From NCBI GenBank assembly GCA_002428405.1, contig DIWD01000025.1, positions 41,265 through 77,916 of the forward strand: a stretch of DNA of 36,652 nt, in the 5' to 3' direction. A program made the translations under genes and the position numbers. This document shows, piece by piece, positions 1 to 7,410 of this stretch (positions are counted from its first letter, which is position 1; every line of letters starts with the position of its first letter). The DNA is from a bacterium UBA6115. GTDB taxonomy: Bacteria > Bacillota_A > Clostridia > Christensenellales > Aristaeellaceae. The notes under the pieces are model-generated. The model searched no databases and was not told where the DNA came from. It was given only the letters and a program-made list of their open reading frames with translations.

Positions 1-509
1 GTGAGGATGATCAGCTTGTCCGCATGGATCAGTTCCGCCACAATGGCGGACAGGCTGTCGTTGTCGCCGTAGACGATTTCATCCACCGCGACAGCGTCGT
101 TCTCATTGATGACCGGCAGCACATGATACTGGAACAAGCGGTCAAAGGTATTGACCAGGTTGCGGTGCCGCTCAGGGTCTTCCACGTCGCCTTTTGTGAT
201 CAGCAATTGTCCGATCACACAGCCGTAGTCTGAAAACATTTTATCGTAGAGGTACATCAGCTCGCACTGGCCGACCGTCGCTGCGGCCTGTTTCCCGGCG
301 GTGTCCTTTGGCCTGGAGGTCATGCCCAGCTTTCCCATGCCCACACCGATCGCCCCGCTGGTGACAAGCACCACCTGAATGCCCATATTCATCATATCGG
401 CCAGTACGCGCGTCAGCGCTTCCAGTTCGCGGAAATTGATGCCGCCGCTCGGGTAAGCCAGGGTCGACGTGCCTACTTTGACTACGATTCGGTTTTTCTT
501 CTCCGGCAT
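1..509 (-). CDS. proB: Glutamate 5-kinase, N-terminal part (runs off window)
   Basis: Catalyses ATP-dependent phosphorylation of L-glutamate to glutamyl-5-phosphate, the first step of proline synthesis in the cytoplasm. The minus-strand reading frame opens with MPEKKNRIVVKVGTSTLAYP, the amino-acid-kinase phosphate loop (VVKVGTSTL), followed by LVTSGAIGVGMGKLG and then LPVINENDAVAVDE and YGDNDSLSA, all hallmark ProB motifs. The ATG at 509 is preceded by a strong Shine-Dalgarno (GGAAGGAG, 8 bases upstream). About 169 codons are visible; the rest of the kinase domain and any PUA domain lie left of the window. A promoter at 544-571 fits this gene. The proline-pathway partner proA would be expected further left, which I cannot see. 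Confidence 0.93.
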   Translation of the reverse strand, partial: MPEKKNRIVVKVGTSTLAYPSGGINFRELEALTRVLADMMNMGIQVVLVTSGAIGVGMGKLGMTSRPKDTAGKQAAATVGQCELMYLYDKMFSDYGCVIGQLLITKGDVEDPERHRNLVNTFDRLFQYHVLPVINENDAVAVDEIVYGDNDSLSAIVAELIHADKLIIL

Positions 510-543
510 GCACAGTCTCCTTCCTGAACGAGGATTTACTGCC

Positions 544-571
544 ATGCTATCATTTGGCGCAGTTTTGTCAA
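544..571 (-). promoter_or_regulatory. Sigma-A-type promoter for proB
   Basis: On the minus strand, TTGACA (566-571), a 16-base spacer and TAGCAT (544-549) lie about 35 bases upstream of the proB start codon. The -35 box is perfect and the -10 box is weaker. Confidence 0.6.
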
Positions 572-577
572 GGAAAA

Positions 578-606
578 TTGACCGCCGCAAGGCCCGGTGC
601 TACACT
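578..606 (+). promoter_or_regulatory. Sigma-A-type promoter for the secreted hydrolase
   Basis: TTGACC (578-583), a 17-base spacer and TACACT (601-606) sit 28 bases upstream of the hydrolase ATG. Its -35 box lies only 6 bases from the -35 box of the divergent proB promoter, so the two promoters are back to back. Confidence 0.6.
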
Positions 607-633
607 GAAAGAGAGCAAGGGAGGTATCTGAAT

Positions 634-1989
634 ATGAGGAGATTGAGCCTTATACTGCTTGCATTGATTCTGCTAATGGCTATGATATGCCCGGCAACAG
701 CCCAGGGGAGCGATCTGGGGACGGAAGTGCTGACACTCCTGGCTGATGAAAAGTTTGCGGAATTGTTTGAACGCTCCAGCGATCAGATGCGCCAGGCGGT
801 CAAATCCGCCGAGGGGTATCAGGCCATATGGCAGGGGCTGCTGCTCCAGTTTGGCGCATATCAGGGAGCGGAGGGCACCGGAAATCAGGAAGCCGACGGT
901 TATGACAGATATCAGGTCGATGCCCGTTTTGAGCGGGCTGTTGTCACAGTTGTCATTTCATTTGACCAGAAAGGCTCACTGGCCGGGCTGGTCGTACTGA
1001 ACGTTCAGACGCCAAAGCCTGCGGACAGGGATACGGACAAGGGGGAGAGGCTGCTGCTGCGCCCGGGGGCAGAGGATGAGACCGAAGCGGTCCTTGTCAT
1101 CCCGCAGGATCCCGGGCCTTGCCCGGTGCTCATCCTGATGCAGGGATCCGGACCGAATGACAAGAACGAAAGCGCCTATGGCATGACGCCTTTCCTTGAC
1201 CTGGCTGAAGGCCTTTCAAAGAGGGGCATCGCTACGCTGCGCTATGACAAATACACCCTGGAGCATCGGGATATGCTTGCAAAAGACGCGGATCTGCTGG
1301 CGTCCTTTACAATGCGGGAAGAGTATGTCAACGATGCCCTTGCTGCATGGCAGACGCTTTCTGTTGATGAGCGCTTCAGCGATGTTTTCCTGCTTGGACA
1401 CAGCCAGGGCGCCTATGCGGTGCCCCGTGTGGCGGCGCAGCTGCCGAAACAGGCTTTCAGGGGGCTGATTCTGCTTGCTGGTTCACCTTTGCCCATCACC
1501 GCATTGATTGACCGCCAAAACCGTGATGCAATCGCAAGCGCGTTTCTCACGTCCGGGCAGATCACGCAGGCTCTGGCTAATCTGGATGCGGAAAAGGAAA
1601 GGCTTGGAATGCTTGGGGGGATGGGAGAAAAAGAACTGAAGGCAGCGTTGTTCTATGGCAGCTTGAGCGGGTGGTATCTCAAGGATGAACACGAATGGGC
1701 GCCTGCAGAATTGCTCAATCAAATGAAGACGCCTGTGCTGATCATTCAGGGCGCGAAGGACTGGCAGGTCAAACCGGAGGAAGGAATCCAATTATGGCAG
1801 GAATGGCTGATCCTTTCAGATAAAGCCAGACCAGACACGGATTATCTTTTATACCCGGACATGACCCACCTGCTCTTTGACTTGCCGGGACCCTCCTCCG
1901 GCAGCGCTGAGGATTATGCTATCCCTTATCCAGTCTCAGAGCGTTTGATGGACGACCTTGCGGGCTGGATCATTCAGCGGTCCAGATAA
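634..1989 (+). CDS. Secreted alpha/beta hydrolase with N-terminal DUF3887-like domain
   Basis: A 451-residue exported serine hydrolase, probably an esterase or acyl-peptidase-like enzyme; substrate unknown. Residues 1-24 are a typical signal peptide (MRRLS, hydrophobic core, cleavage near ATA-Q); there is no lipobox cysteine, so release rather than lipid anchoring is likely. Residues about 30-120 resemble the DUF3887 fold often found ahead of such hydrolases. The catalytic triad can be placed: nucleophile Ser257 in GHSQG, Asp376 in GAKDWQV and His412 in MTHLLF. The ATG at 634 was chosen because GGGAGG sits 11 bases upstream and the signal peptide begins exactly there; the open frame extends upstream to 469 but without coding character. 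It is a single-gene unit between a promoter at 578 and a terminator at 2013. Confidence 0.82.
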   Translation: MRRLSLILLALILLMAMICPATAQGSDLGTEVLTLLADEKFAELFERSSDQMRQAVKSAEGYQAIWQGLLLQFGAYQGAEGTGNQEADGYDRYQVDARFERAVVTVVISFDQKGSLAGLVVLNVQTPKPADRDTDKGERLLLRPGAEDETEAVLVIPQDPGPCPVLILMQGSGPNDKNESAYGMTPFLDLAEGLSKRGIATLRYDKYTLEHRDMLAKDADLLASFTMREEYVNDALAAWQTLSVDERFSDVFLLGHSQGAYAVPRVAAQLPKQAFRGLILLAGSPLPITALIDRQNRDAIASAFLTSGQITQALANLDAEKERLGMLGGMGEKELKAALFYGSLSGWYLKDEHEWAPAELLNQMKTPVLIIQGAKDWQVKPEEGIQLWQEWLILSDKARPDTDYLLYPDMTHLLFDLPGPSSGSAEDYAIPYPVSERLMDDLAGWIIQRSR

Positions 1990-2012
1990 ACTGGATACGA
2001 AAAAATAAAATA

Positions 2013-2048
2013 AAAATCCGCAGGCGCGTGTCCTGCGGATTTTTTATT
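2013..2048. terminator. Bidirectional rho-independent terminator
   Basis: A perfect 12-pair stem (AAAATCCGCAGG / CCTGCGGATTTT, loop 2025-2031) with A/T tracts on both flanks lies between the convergent hydrolase gene and rplL and can serve both strands. Confidence 0.85.
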
Positions 2049-2055
2049 TGAGTGA

Positions 2056-2430
2056 TTACTTGATTTCGACGACGGCGCCGACTTCCTCAAACTGCTTCTT
2101 GATCTTTTCGGCTTCTGCCTTGGGCAGGCCTTCCTTGACAGTCTTGGGGACGGATTCGACGAAGTCCTTGGCTTCCTTTAGGCCCAGGCCCGAGACGACT
2201 TCGCGGACGACTTTGATGACCTTGATCTTCTCGGCGCCGGCGCTTGTGAGCACTACATCAAACTCTGTCTTCTCCTCGGCAGGGGCGGCAGCGGCGGCGG
2301 CGACAGGGGCGGCGGCAGCGGCGGGGGCCGCGGCGGATACGCCGAACTTCTCTTCCAGGGCCTTTACCAGCTCGGAAAGCTCCAGCACAGTCATGGACTC
2401 AATCGCGCTTAGGATTTCTTGACGATTCAT
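2056..2430 (-). CDS. rplL: 50S ribosomal protein L7/L12
   Basis: A 124-residue stalk protein of the large ribosomal subunit that recruits translation GTPases. The N-terminal dimerisation domain (about residues 1-33), an Ala-rich hinge (about 34-52) and the C-terminal globular domain beginning TEFDVVL and containing [10 protein letters not shown] and GLGLKEAKD are all present, at normal family length. The ATG at 2430 has a Shine-Dalgarno (TTGGAGG) 8 bases upstream. It follows rplJ by 46 bases and is cotranscribed under the L10 leader. Immediately downstream is a terminator and a convergent hydrolase, so the usual rplL-rpoB-rpoC linkage is absent here. Confidence 0.98.
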   Translation of the reverse strand: MNRQEILSAIESMTVLELSELVKALEEKFGVSAAAPAAAAAPVAAAAAAPAEEKTEFDVVLTSAGAEKIKVIKVVREVVSGLGLKEAKDFVESVPKTVKEGLPKAEAEKIKKQFEEVGAVVEIK

Positions 2431-2476
2431 GGGTTATCCTCCAATTAAATTAATGTTATTTGCAGTGGTGTTCAGG

Positions 2477-3025
2477 TTACTGGCTGGCTTCTTTCTGCTT
2501 GCGTACCGCGTCTACCGCGAACACAAGAGAATGCAGCGTGGCGCTCAGGACGCCGACGAAGTTTGCGATCGGGGCATTCAGGCTGCCCATCATCTTTGCG
2601 ATGAGGACCTCGCGCGGCGGAAGTTTCGACAGGGCCAGGACGGCATTTGCGTCAACCGCCTTGCCTTCAAGAAGGCCGGCTTTGATGATCAATTTGTCAG
2701 ACTTGCTCTGGTCAATGAAGTCACAGATGATTTTTGCCGGGGCGACTTCATCCTTCATCCCAAAGGCGAAGGCGGACGGGCCGATCAGGTATTGATCAAG
2801 TTCCTTGATGCCCGCATCAGACAGCGCGCGTTGGACAAGGGAGTTCTTCAGTACCACGTAGTCGACGCCCGCCTCGCGGAACTTGACGCGCAGGGCTGTG
2901 ATTTCCTCCACGGTAATGCCCTTGAAGTCCACCATCACCATGCTCTTGGAACCCTTGAGCCGGTCGGCGATTTCTGATACTTTCTGGATCTTCGCTTCCA
3001 TGTTCTTGTTGATCTTATGCTCCAT
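2477..3025 (-). CDS. rplJ: 50S ribosomal protein L10
   Basis: A 182-residue protein that anchors L7/L12 dimers to 23S rRNA to form the ribosomal stalk. Recognised by the N-terminal rRNA-binding domain (VSEIADRLKGSKSMVMVDFKG reading, with the GLTVEE-like ITVEEITALR motif), the central NSLVQRAL and IGPSAFAFG segments, and the C-terminal helix (NFVGVLSATLHSLVFAVDAV) that binds L12. ATG 3025 has GGAGAGG upstream; an internal ATG at 2998 would give a form nine residues shorter and closer to some homologues. L10, or its complex with L12, is known to repress its own operon by binding the leader found at 3048-3180. Confidence 0.97.
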   Translation of the reverse strand: MEHKINKNMEAKIQKVSEIADRLKGSKSMVMVDFKGITVEEITALRVKFREAGVDYVVLKNSLVQRALSDAGIKELDQYLIGPSAFAFGMKDEVAPAKIICDFIDQSKSDKLIIKAGLLEGKAVDANAVLALSKLPPREVLIAKMMGSLNAPIANFVGVLSATLHSLVFAVDAVRKQKEASQ

Positions 3026-3047
3026 GCTTTTTCACCTCTCCTCCGGC

Positions 3048-3180
3048 CTGAAAAATCAGAAAGCCCCTGTGCTGGTGGCACAAGGGCAAAATCATCTTGC
3101 TCTCGCACCTCGGCGGGCGGCTTTCGCCGTTATGCGCTCCCGCGCAGCCTGCTGTCTTTGGCACTGGCTTTCCATAGCCG
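3048..3180 (-). ncRNA. Ribosomal protein L10 leader (autoregulatory mRNA element)
   Basis: Between the rplJ promoter and the rplJ start the minus strand carries the conserved L10-leader blocks, including AAGCCAGTGCCAAAGACAGC and GCCGAGGTGCGAGAG. The element ends in a hairpin (3063-3087, ten pairs with one mismatch) followed by TTTCTGATTTTT, which looks like an attenuating terminator. In the known family, L10(L12)4 binding to the leader lowers rplJL expression. Confidence 0.8.
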
Positions 3181-3186
3181 AATGAA

Positions 3187-3215
3187 AACATATCACAGGG
3201 CTCCCAGGATGTCAA
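3187..3215 (-). promoter_or_regulatory. Sigma-A promoter for rplJ-rplL
   Basis: Minus-strand TTGACA (3210-3215), a 17-base spacer and TATGTT (3187-3192). Transcription would start near 3180, exactly ahead of the L10 leader. Confidence 0.8.
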
Positions 3216-3267
3216 GCCGCTTCCATGCTGTTTGTATTATAAACGGGAAAATCCTGTCAATTTGCGC

Positions 3268-3297
3268 TTGACCTATTCTTGCTTTTTATGATATATT
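3268..3297 (+). promoter_or_regulatory. Sigma-A-type promoter for rplU-prp-rpmA
   Basis: TTGACC (3268-3273), an 18-base spacer and TATATT (3292-3297), with a transcript start expected about 95 bases ahead of rplU. It diverges from the rplJ promoter with about 50 bases between them. Confidence 0.6.
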
Positions 3298-3302
3298 CAA
3301 CT

Positions 3303-3384
3303 TCGGCCGCTCGGGAGAGGCTTCTAAATGCGTTCGCGCTGCCTCAGGGTGATATCTGCCCAAACGCCCGGCGAGTAAACAATT
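3303..3384 (+). ncRNA. Candidate ribosomal protein L21 leader
   Basis: The roughly 80-base 5' untranslated region of rplU contains GGCCGCTCGGGAGAGGCTT, then AAATGCGTTCGCGC and CCTCAGGGT blocks, with short stems. Position and block order recall the L21 leader known ahead of rplU in Bacillota. I am matching from memory of the motif, not from a covariance model. Confidence 0.45.
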
Positions 3385-3397
3385 GGAGGGCCTGCAA

Positions 3398-3703
3398 GTG
3401 TACGCAATCATTGCGACCGGCGGCAAACAGTACCGTGTTTCAGAGGGAGACACCATCTTTATTGAGAAGCTGGACATGGAACCGGACAGCGAGGTAACCT
3501 TTCCCGTCCTAATGCTGAGCGGCGATGAGGTCCGCATGGGGATGCCCGAGGTGGAAGGCGCGAGTGTGACCGGCAAGGTCATCCGGCATGGCAAAGGTCA
3601 GAAGATCATTGTATTCAAGTACAAGTCCAAGAAGAACTACCGCCGCAAGCAGGGGCACCGGCAGCCGTTCACCCAGGTTGAGATCACCGCGATCAAGGGC
3701 TGA
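3398..3703 (+). CDS. rplU: 50S ribosomal protein L21
   Basis: A 101-residue 23S rRNA-binding protein of the large subunit. The N-terminus [17 protein letters not shown] and the C-terminal [17 protein letters not shown] are diagnostic. I chose GTG 3398 because GGAGGG lies 7 bases upstream and the product then starts (M)[10 protein letters not shown] like the rest of the family; an upstream TTG at 3383 would place the Shine-Dalgarno inside the gene. It is first of the rplU-prp-rpmA operon; prp begins 2 bases after its stop codon. Confidence 0.97.
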   Translation: MYAIIATGGKQYRVSEGDTIFIEKLDMEPDSEVTFPVLMLSGDEVRMGMPEVEGASVTGKVIRHGKGQKIIVFKYKSKKNYRRKQGHRQPFTQVEITAIKG

Positions 3704-3705
3704 TT

Positions 3706-4029
3706 TTGACCTCTGTTCGCCTGATATATTCAAAAGGCCGCGCGCTTTGCGGCTATGAAGTCTCCGGCCATGCCGGGGCAGGCGAAGAGGGAAACGACCT
3801 GGTTTGCGCGGCCATCTCCTTTCTGGCAGTCACCTGCGCAAACGCTCTGGAAACCGTCGCGATGACCAAACCGTTTGTTACGCAGTCCGAAGGCTATTTG
3901 AAGGCCATCCTGATGGAAGGCCAAATCAGTCCGGAAGCGATGGCCATCCTGAAAACATTTCATCAAGGCGCCCTGGATCTGCAGGATTCCTACCCTGACA
4001 ATATACGCCTGATTCATCAGGTCCAATGA
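3706..4029 (+). CDS. prp: Ribosomal-processing cysteine protease Prp
   Basis: A 107-residue cysteine protease (YsxB family) that trims the N-terminal extension of ribosomal protein L27 in Bacillota. The catalytic pair is visible as His22 in SGHAG and Cys34 in DLVCAA, the same positions as in the characterised staphylococcal enzyme. It starts at a TTG (3706) two bases after the rplU stop, with AAGGG as ribosome-binding site inside the end of rplU. Its substrate, encoded immediately downstream, carries the expected cleavage motif, which strongly supports the assignment. Confidence 0.93.
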   Translation: MTSVRLIYSKGRALCGYEVSGHAGAGEEGNDLVCAAISFLAVTCANALETVAMTKPFVTQSEGYLKAILMEGQISPEAMAILKTFHQGALDLQDSYPDNIRLIHQVQ

Positions 4030-4047
4030 AAAAACGGAGGCATTTCA

Positions 4048-4350
4048 ATGATTAAGCTCAATCTCCAGCTGTTTGCTCATAAAAAAGGCCTTGGTTCAAC
4101 CCGGAACGGCCGTGACAGTGAGTCAAAGCGCCTTGGGACAAAGCGCGCGGACGGACAGTTCGTTCTGGCCGGAAACATCCTGGTCCGCCAGCGCGGAACG
4201 AAAATCCATCCCGGCGATAACGTCGGCAAGGGCAAGGACGATACTCTTTTCGCGCTGGTTGACGGACTGGTGCGCTTTGAGCATTTGGGAAAGATGAAGA
4301 AAAAGGTCAGCGTGCGGCCCCAGGAAGAATCATCGCCTGCTGTTTTATAA
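4048..4350 (+). CDS. rpmA: 50S ribosomal protein L27, with cleavable N-terminal extension
   Basis: A 100-residue large-subunit protein whose N-terminus reaches the peptidyl-transferase centre. The mature domain ([20 protein letters not shown]) is preceded by MIKLNLQLF, the Prp recognition sequence, so processing after Phe9 is predicted. The ATG at 4048 has ACGGAGG upstream. It is last of the rplU-prp-rpmA operon and is followed by a terminator at 4368; obgE, the common next gene in this operon, is not here. Confidence 0.97.
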   Translation: MIKLNLQLFAHKKGLGSTRNGRDSESKRLGTKRADGQFVLAGNILVRQRGTKIHPGDNVGKGKDDTLFALVDGLVRFEHLGKMKKKVSVRPQEESSPAVL

Positions 4351-4367
4351 GCAGTAAAGAGCCATTT

Positions 4368-4391
4368 CCGCCCCCATAGGGCGGTTTTTTT
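4368..4391 (+). terminator. Rho-independent terminator after rpmA
   Basis: A six-pair GC stem (CCGCCC / GGGCGG) with a CCATA loop is followed by seven T residues, 18 bases after the rpmA stop. Confidence 0.85.
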
Positions 4392-4473
4392 GTTTTGCCA
4401 GTTTTCTCTCCCGTTCATTTGCCGGCGGATTTGCCACTATTATTAACAATTTGTTATATTTATGGCGGAAGTG

Positions 4474-4502
4474 TTTTTCTGCCGCGGTTTTTGTTGTATA
4501 CT
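4474..4502 (+). promoter_or_regulatory. Probable promoter of the cdaA operon
   Basis: TATACT (4497-4502) lies 17 bases after TTTTTC (4474-4479) and 37 bases ahead of the cdaA start. The -35 box is poor, so this is tentative. The rest of the 188-base gap between rpmA and cdaA is AT-rich with no gene. Confidence 0.4.
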
Positions 4503-4538
4503 AAACCTTGATAGAATAAGTCGAAAGGAAGAAGGCCG

Positions 4539-5408
4539 TTGAAAACAATCAGCAGCAGCATCGAGACCTTTTTCTGGAATCTGTCCAACCGCGTCCAGTT
4601 CAAGGACGTGATTGACATCCTCATCATCGCTGTCCTGCTGTACAAGGTCTTTCAGCTCACCCGGCAGACCCGCGCCGGGCAGGTGTTCAAAGGTTTCCTG
4701 CTGCTGATTTTAGTCAGTTGGTTTTCCAACCTCCTGGGTTTCCGCGCGCTAAACTGGCTGATCATGAACATCATCAGCAATGGCGCGATCGTATTGCTGA
4801 TTCTCTTTCAGCCTGAGCTGCGCCGGGCGCTGGAGCAGTTTGGCCGCGGCGCCCGCCTGGGTCACCTGAGCGAGAATACGGATGAAGCCAGCCGAATCGT
4901 GTTTGAAATCACCCAGAGCATACTCGGCCTTGCCCGCCGGCGTGTCGGCGCGCTGATTGTGTTTGAGCAGAAAACTGGCCTGAGGGATTTTATTGATACC
5001 GGAACTGTCATTGATTCAAAAATTTCCGGGCCTTTGATTGCCAACATCTTTGAACCCAATACGCCGCTGCATGACGGCGCGGTGATCATCCGTGACGATC
5101 GGATCGTTGCGGCAGGCTGCGTGCTGGGCTTGAGTGAAAACAGCAGCCTTGGACGCGAGCTGGGCACGCGCCACCGCGCGGGGCTGGGTGTTACAGAGGG
5201 GACGGATGCGATGGTTATCATCGTATCCGAAGAGACAGGCATCATCTCCATGGCCCAAAACGGCAGGCTGACCCGGCATCTTGACGCGGAGAGCCTCAAC
5301 CGCGTATTGGGCGGGATGTACAAGCACGAAAAAATGACATTCAAGACGATCGCACAATCGTTTTTGGCCAAGCTGAAGCGAAAGGGGGCCAGGGAAGGTG
5401 AGCGATAA
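4539..5408 (+). CDS. cdaA: Diadenylate cyclase CdaA (c-di-AMP synthase)
   Basis: Membrane enzyme of 289 residues that condenses two ATP into cyclic di-AMP, the second messenger controlling potassium and osmotic balance in Bacillota. Three membrane segments are visible within residues 24-90, followed by a DAC domain (about 110-260) with DGA at 179-181 (PLHDGAVII) and RHR at 211-213 (GTRHRAGLG), the ATP-binding motifs. It starts at TTG 4539, with AAAGGA about 9 bases upstream; no nearby ATG fits. It overlaps cdaR by 11 bases, implying translational coupling. In many relatives glmM is the third gene of this operon; here a different membrane-protein gene takes that place. Confidence 0.95.
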   Translation: MKTISSSIETFFWNLSNRVQFKDVIDILIIAVLLYKVFQLTRQTRAGQVFKGFLLLILVSWFSNLLGFRALNWLIMNIISNGAIVLLILFQPELRRALEQFGRGARLGHLSENTDEASRIVFEITQSILGLARRRVGALIVFEQKTGLRDFIDTGTVIDSKISGPLIANIFEPNTPLHDGAVIIRDDRIVAAGCVLGLSENSSLGRELGTRHRAGLGVTEGTDAMVIIVSEETGIISMAQNGRLTRHLDAESLNRVLGGMYKHEKMTFKTIAQSFLAKLKRKGAREGER

Positions 5409-6471
5409 AACCGGAACAAGGGAACTGCAGCAAATCAACTGGCGCTCCTTCTTCAGACGCCTTTTGAAGGCGGTTAAAAGCAACTGGAAACTAAAACTGA
5501 TCAGCCTGCTTGTAGCTGTTGCCGTTTGGGGCGGACTGATCAGCGAGGATGCATTGCTGACCAGGGAAAAAGTATTCAACGATGTACAGGTCACAGTAAC
5601 CGGCATGGATACCCTGCTGCGAAACGGTCTGATTGTCATCAGCGGCCTGAAAGAACTGCCGCCTGTCAAGATCAAGGCTGATGTACCCCAAAAAGCTTTT
5701 GACAGCGCGCTTCCCGCGCATTATTCAGTCAGGATTGACGTTAGCCGCATCAGCACAACAGGGGAGCAAAAGCTGCCCATTCAGACCAGCACATCTCCCG
5801 CCTATGGTTCAGTCAGCTGGATTTCTGTCAGCGAGGTAACGGTGTTTGTTGATGAATATATCACCAGGCGGCGCCTGCCCGTTACGATCGAGCAGACAGG
5901 CAGCCTGCCTGAGGGCTATTACGCGCAGGGCGCCAGTGTGGATCCCGGCAATGTGGTGGTGTCAGGACCCCGGTCTCTGGTGGAGAACGTTGCGCAGGTT
6001 ACGGCAAGCTATAGCCTTTCTCAGCTCAATCCTCAGCAGGGCATGCAATACGTCGCGGCGCCCTTTCGCCTGCTTGCTGGTGACGGCAGCGAGATTGCAA
6101 GGGAGCAGATCAGCGTAACCAGTGAAAACGTGCTGCTGGACACCCTGTTGATTGAGCAGAAAATCTATCCGATGAAAAAGGCCGGGATCAATCTCACCGG
6201 CGTCGTTCTTGGAAAACCCGCGGACGGGTATCAGGTCACCGGCATCTCGGCAGACCCGCCTGCGCTCATGCTGGCGGGCAGTCCGGAGGACATCGATGAA
6301 ATCAAGATGCTGGACTTGTCCTCCTCCATCGACATCAGTGGTCACAGGGACACCCTCATCCGCGCGCTGAAGGTGGAAAAGCCGTCCGGCGTAGTGTTTC
6401 TCAGCGAAAACGTGATCTACGTGACCATTGAGATCAAGCCGGCCCCCCCGGCTTCCGGCCGTATCAGATGA
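5398..6471 (+). CDS. cdaR: CdaA regulatory protein CdaR (YbbR-domain)
   Basis: A 357-residue membrane-anchored regulator that binds and modulates CdaA. A short cytoplasmic N-terminus leads into one membrane segment at about residues 31-49 (LKLISLLVAVAVWGGLI), followed by tandem YbbR repeats outside the membrane, marked by recurring patterns such as VFVDEYITRRLPV-like strands, LPEGYYAQGASVDPGNVVVSG and KPADGYQVTGISADPPALML. The start is GTG 5398, inside the cdaA reading frame, with AGGGAAGG just upstream. The stop codon overlaps the next ATG (ATGA). The C-terminus after the last repeat is a short Pro-rich tail. Confidence 0.9.
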   Translation: MSDKTGTRELQQINWRSFFRRLLKAVKSNWKLKLISLLVAVAVWGGLISEDALLTREKVFNDVQVTVTGMDTLLRNGLIVISGLKELPPVKIKADVPQKAFDSALPAHYSVRIDVSRISTTGEQKLPIQTSTSPAYGSVSWISVSEVTVFVDEYITRRRLPVTIEQTGSLPEGYYAQGASVDPGNVVVSGPRSLVENVAQVTASYSLSQLNPQQGMQYVAAPFRLLAGDGSEIAREQISVTSENVLLDTLLIEQKIYPMKKAGINLTGVVLGKPADGYQVTGISADPPALMLAGSPEDIDEIKMLDLSSSIDISGHRDTLIRALKVEKPSGVVFLSENVIYVTIEIKPAPPASGRIR

Positions 6472-7361
6472 ACGTTTTCGCAGACCGGCTTTTTTCCCTT
6501 TTACTTGGGTGGACAGGGACGCTTTTTAACGGGCTTTGGAACCTTTTTACCAACAATTCCGGAGGGATATCAGATTTCCTGAGGCGGTTCTGGCTGCCCC
6601 TGATTGTGATCCTGCTCATCTTTGGCACGATGGCCGATTATATCATCTGGTTTATCCGCTGGCGCCCTCATTATGTATGGCGCAGTTGGTTCAGGAAGCA
6701 TGAAAGCAGCAGGCGCCTGAATACTACGCGGCATTACATGGAGAATCTGGACCGCTCACCGCTGGATTTGCCTGAATACCAGGATGTACAGGCATATGAT
6801 GATATCCCAATGCAGGATGGGCCGGTCTATTTTCAATTCAAGCCGGTTGAGGTAAATCCTTCTGAGGATGAAGCGCAGGACATTTCATTTGTGCCCGCTC
6901 AGTTCCTGCACGAAGAACAGCAACCCTATGTTCCGTCGCTTCCCTGGGAACAAGCGAGGCAGGTCTCCCGAGAGGAGAAAAACAGCCTGAACTGTTTATC
7001 TCCCCAGGAAGGCCATCCAGAAAATGAACCGGAAACACATTACCAGCCGATGTTTACCCGGGAAGAACTTGATAACTGGAAGAATACCGCAGGAATAGAA
7101 GACGGATTCCAAAAATACGAGCCGGAAACACAGCCTGCCTCCCGAAGACGAAGGGTCGGTTCGCACAGGCAGCGCAAGGCGGGCTTTTTAAGTTCGATCC
7201 GTGACACATTGTTCGTTGGGGAGGACGAGAGCACCACACTGGACAGCCTTCCGCCGCCAATTCCCCAGGAAGAGGCCTTTCACAAGCCATATTATCCCCA
7301 AAACTATAATTATCGAACAAATCCTCCGCCTGGGGAACAGCAGGATCCGCCGGTTCATTGA
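6468..7361 (+). CDS. Unrecognised single-TM protein, third gene of the cda operon
   Basis: I do not recognise this 297-residue protein. Residues 1-40 are amphipathic, 41-64 form one clear membrane segment (FWLPLIVILLIFGTMADYII), and a basic juxtamembrane stretch follows (RWRPHYVWRSWFRKH, 64-78), suggesting an inside C-terminus. Residues about 90-220 are acidic and rich in Pro, Gln and Glu with no obvious fold; a basic patch RRRRVGSHRQRK (226-237) and a Pro/Tyr-rich tail (262-297) close it. The ATG overlaps the cdaR stop by 4 bases, so it is translated with cdaA and cdaR. A role with the c-di-AMP synthase, or in cell-envelope assembly, is inferred from position only. The convergent phosphoesterase gene ends 49 bases after its stop. 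Confidence 0.75.
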   Translation: MNVFADRLFSLLLGWTGTLFNGLWNLFTNNSGGISDFLRRFWLPLIVILLIFGTMADYIIWFIRWRPHYVWRSWFRKHESSRRLNTTRHYMENLDRSPLDLPEYQDVQAYDDIPMQDGPVYFQFKPVEVNPSEDEAQDISFVPAQFLHEEQQPYVPSLPWEQARQVSREEKNSLNCLSPQEGHPENEPETHYQPMFTREELDNWKNTAGIEDGFQKYEPETQPASRRRRVGSHRQRKAGFLSSIRDTLFVGEDESTTLDSLPPPIPQEEAFHKPYYPQNYNYRTNPPPGEQQDPPVH

Positions 7362-7410
7362 TGTTGCCAGGCGGATCGCTGAGTGTGGCAGCGAAGCGAC
7401 CGTATATTGC

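Noticed and set aside
469..633. Longer N-terminus for the secreted hydrolase
   Set aside because: The extra 55 residues lack coding character, overlap proB and its promoter, and would bury the signal peptide.
2048..2422. 124-codon plus-strand open frame opposite rplL, Ala/Ser-rich
   Set aside because: Mirror of the Ala-rich hinge of L7/L12; begins within the terminator region.
7362..7410. Terminator between the cda operon and the convergent phosphoesterase gene
   Set aside because: Only a five-pair stem (CGCTG / CAGCG) without a T tract is present, too weak to call.
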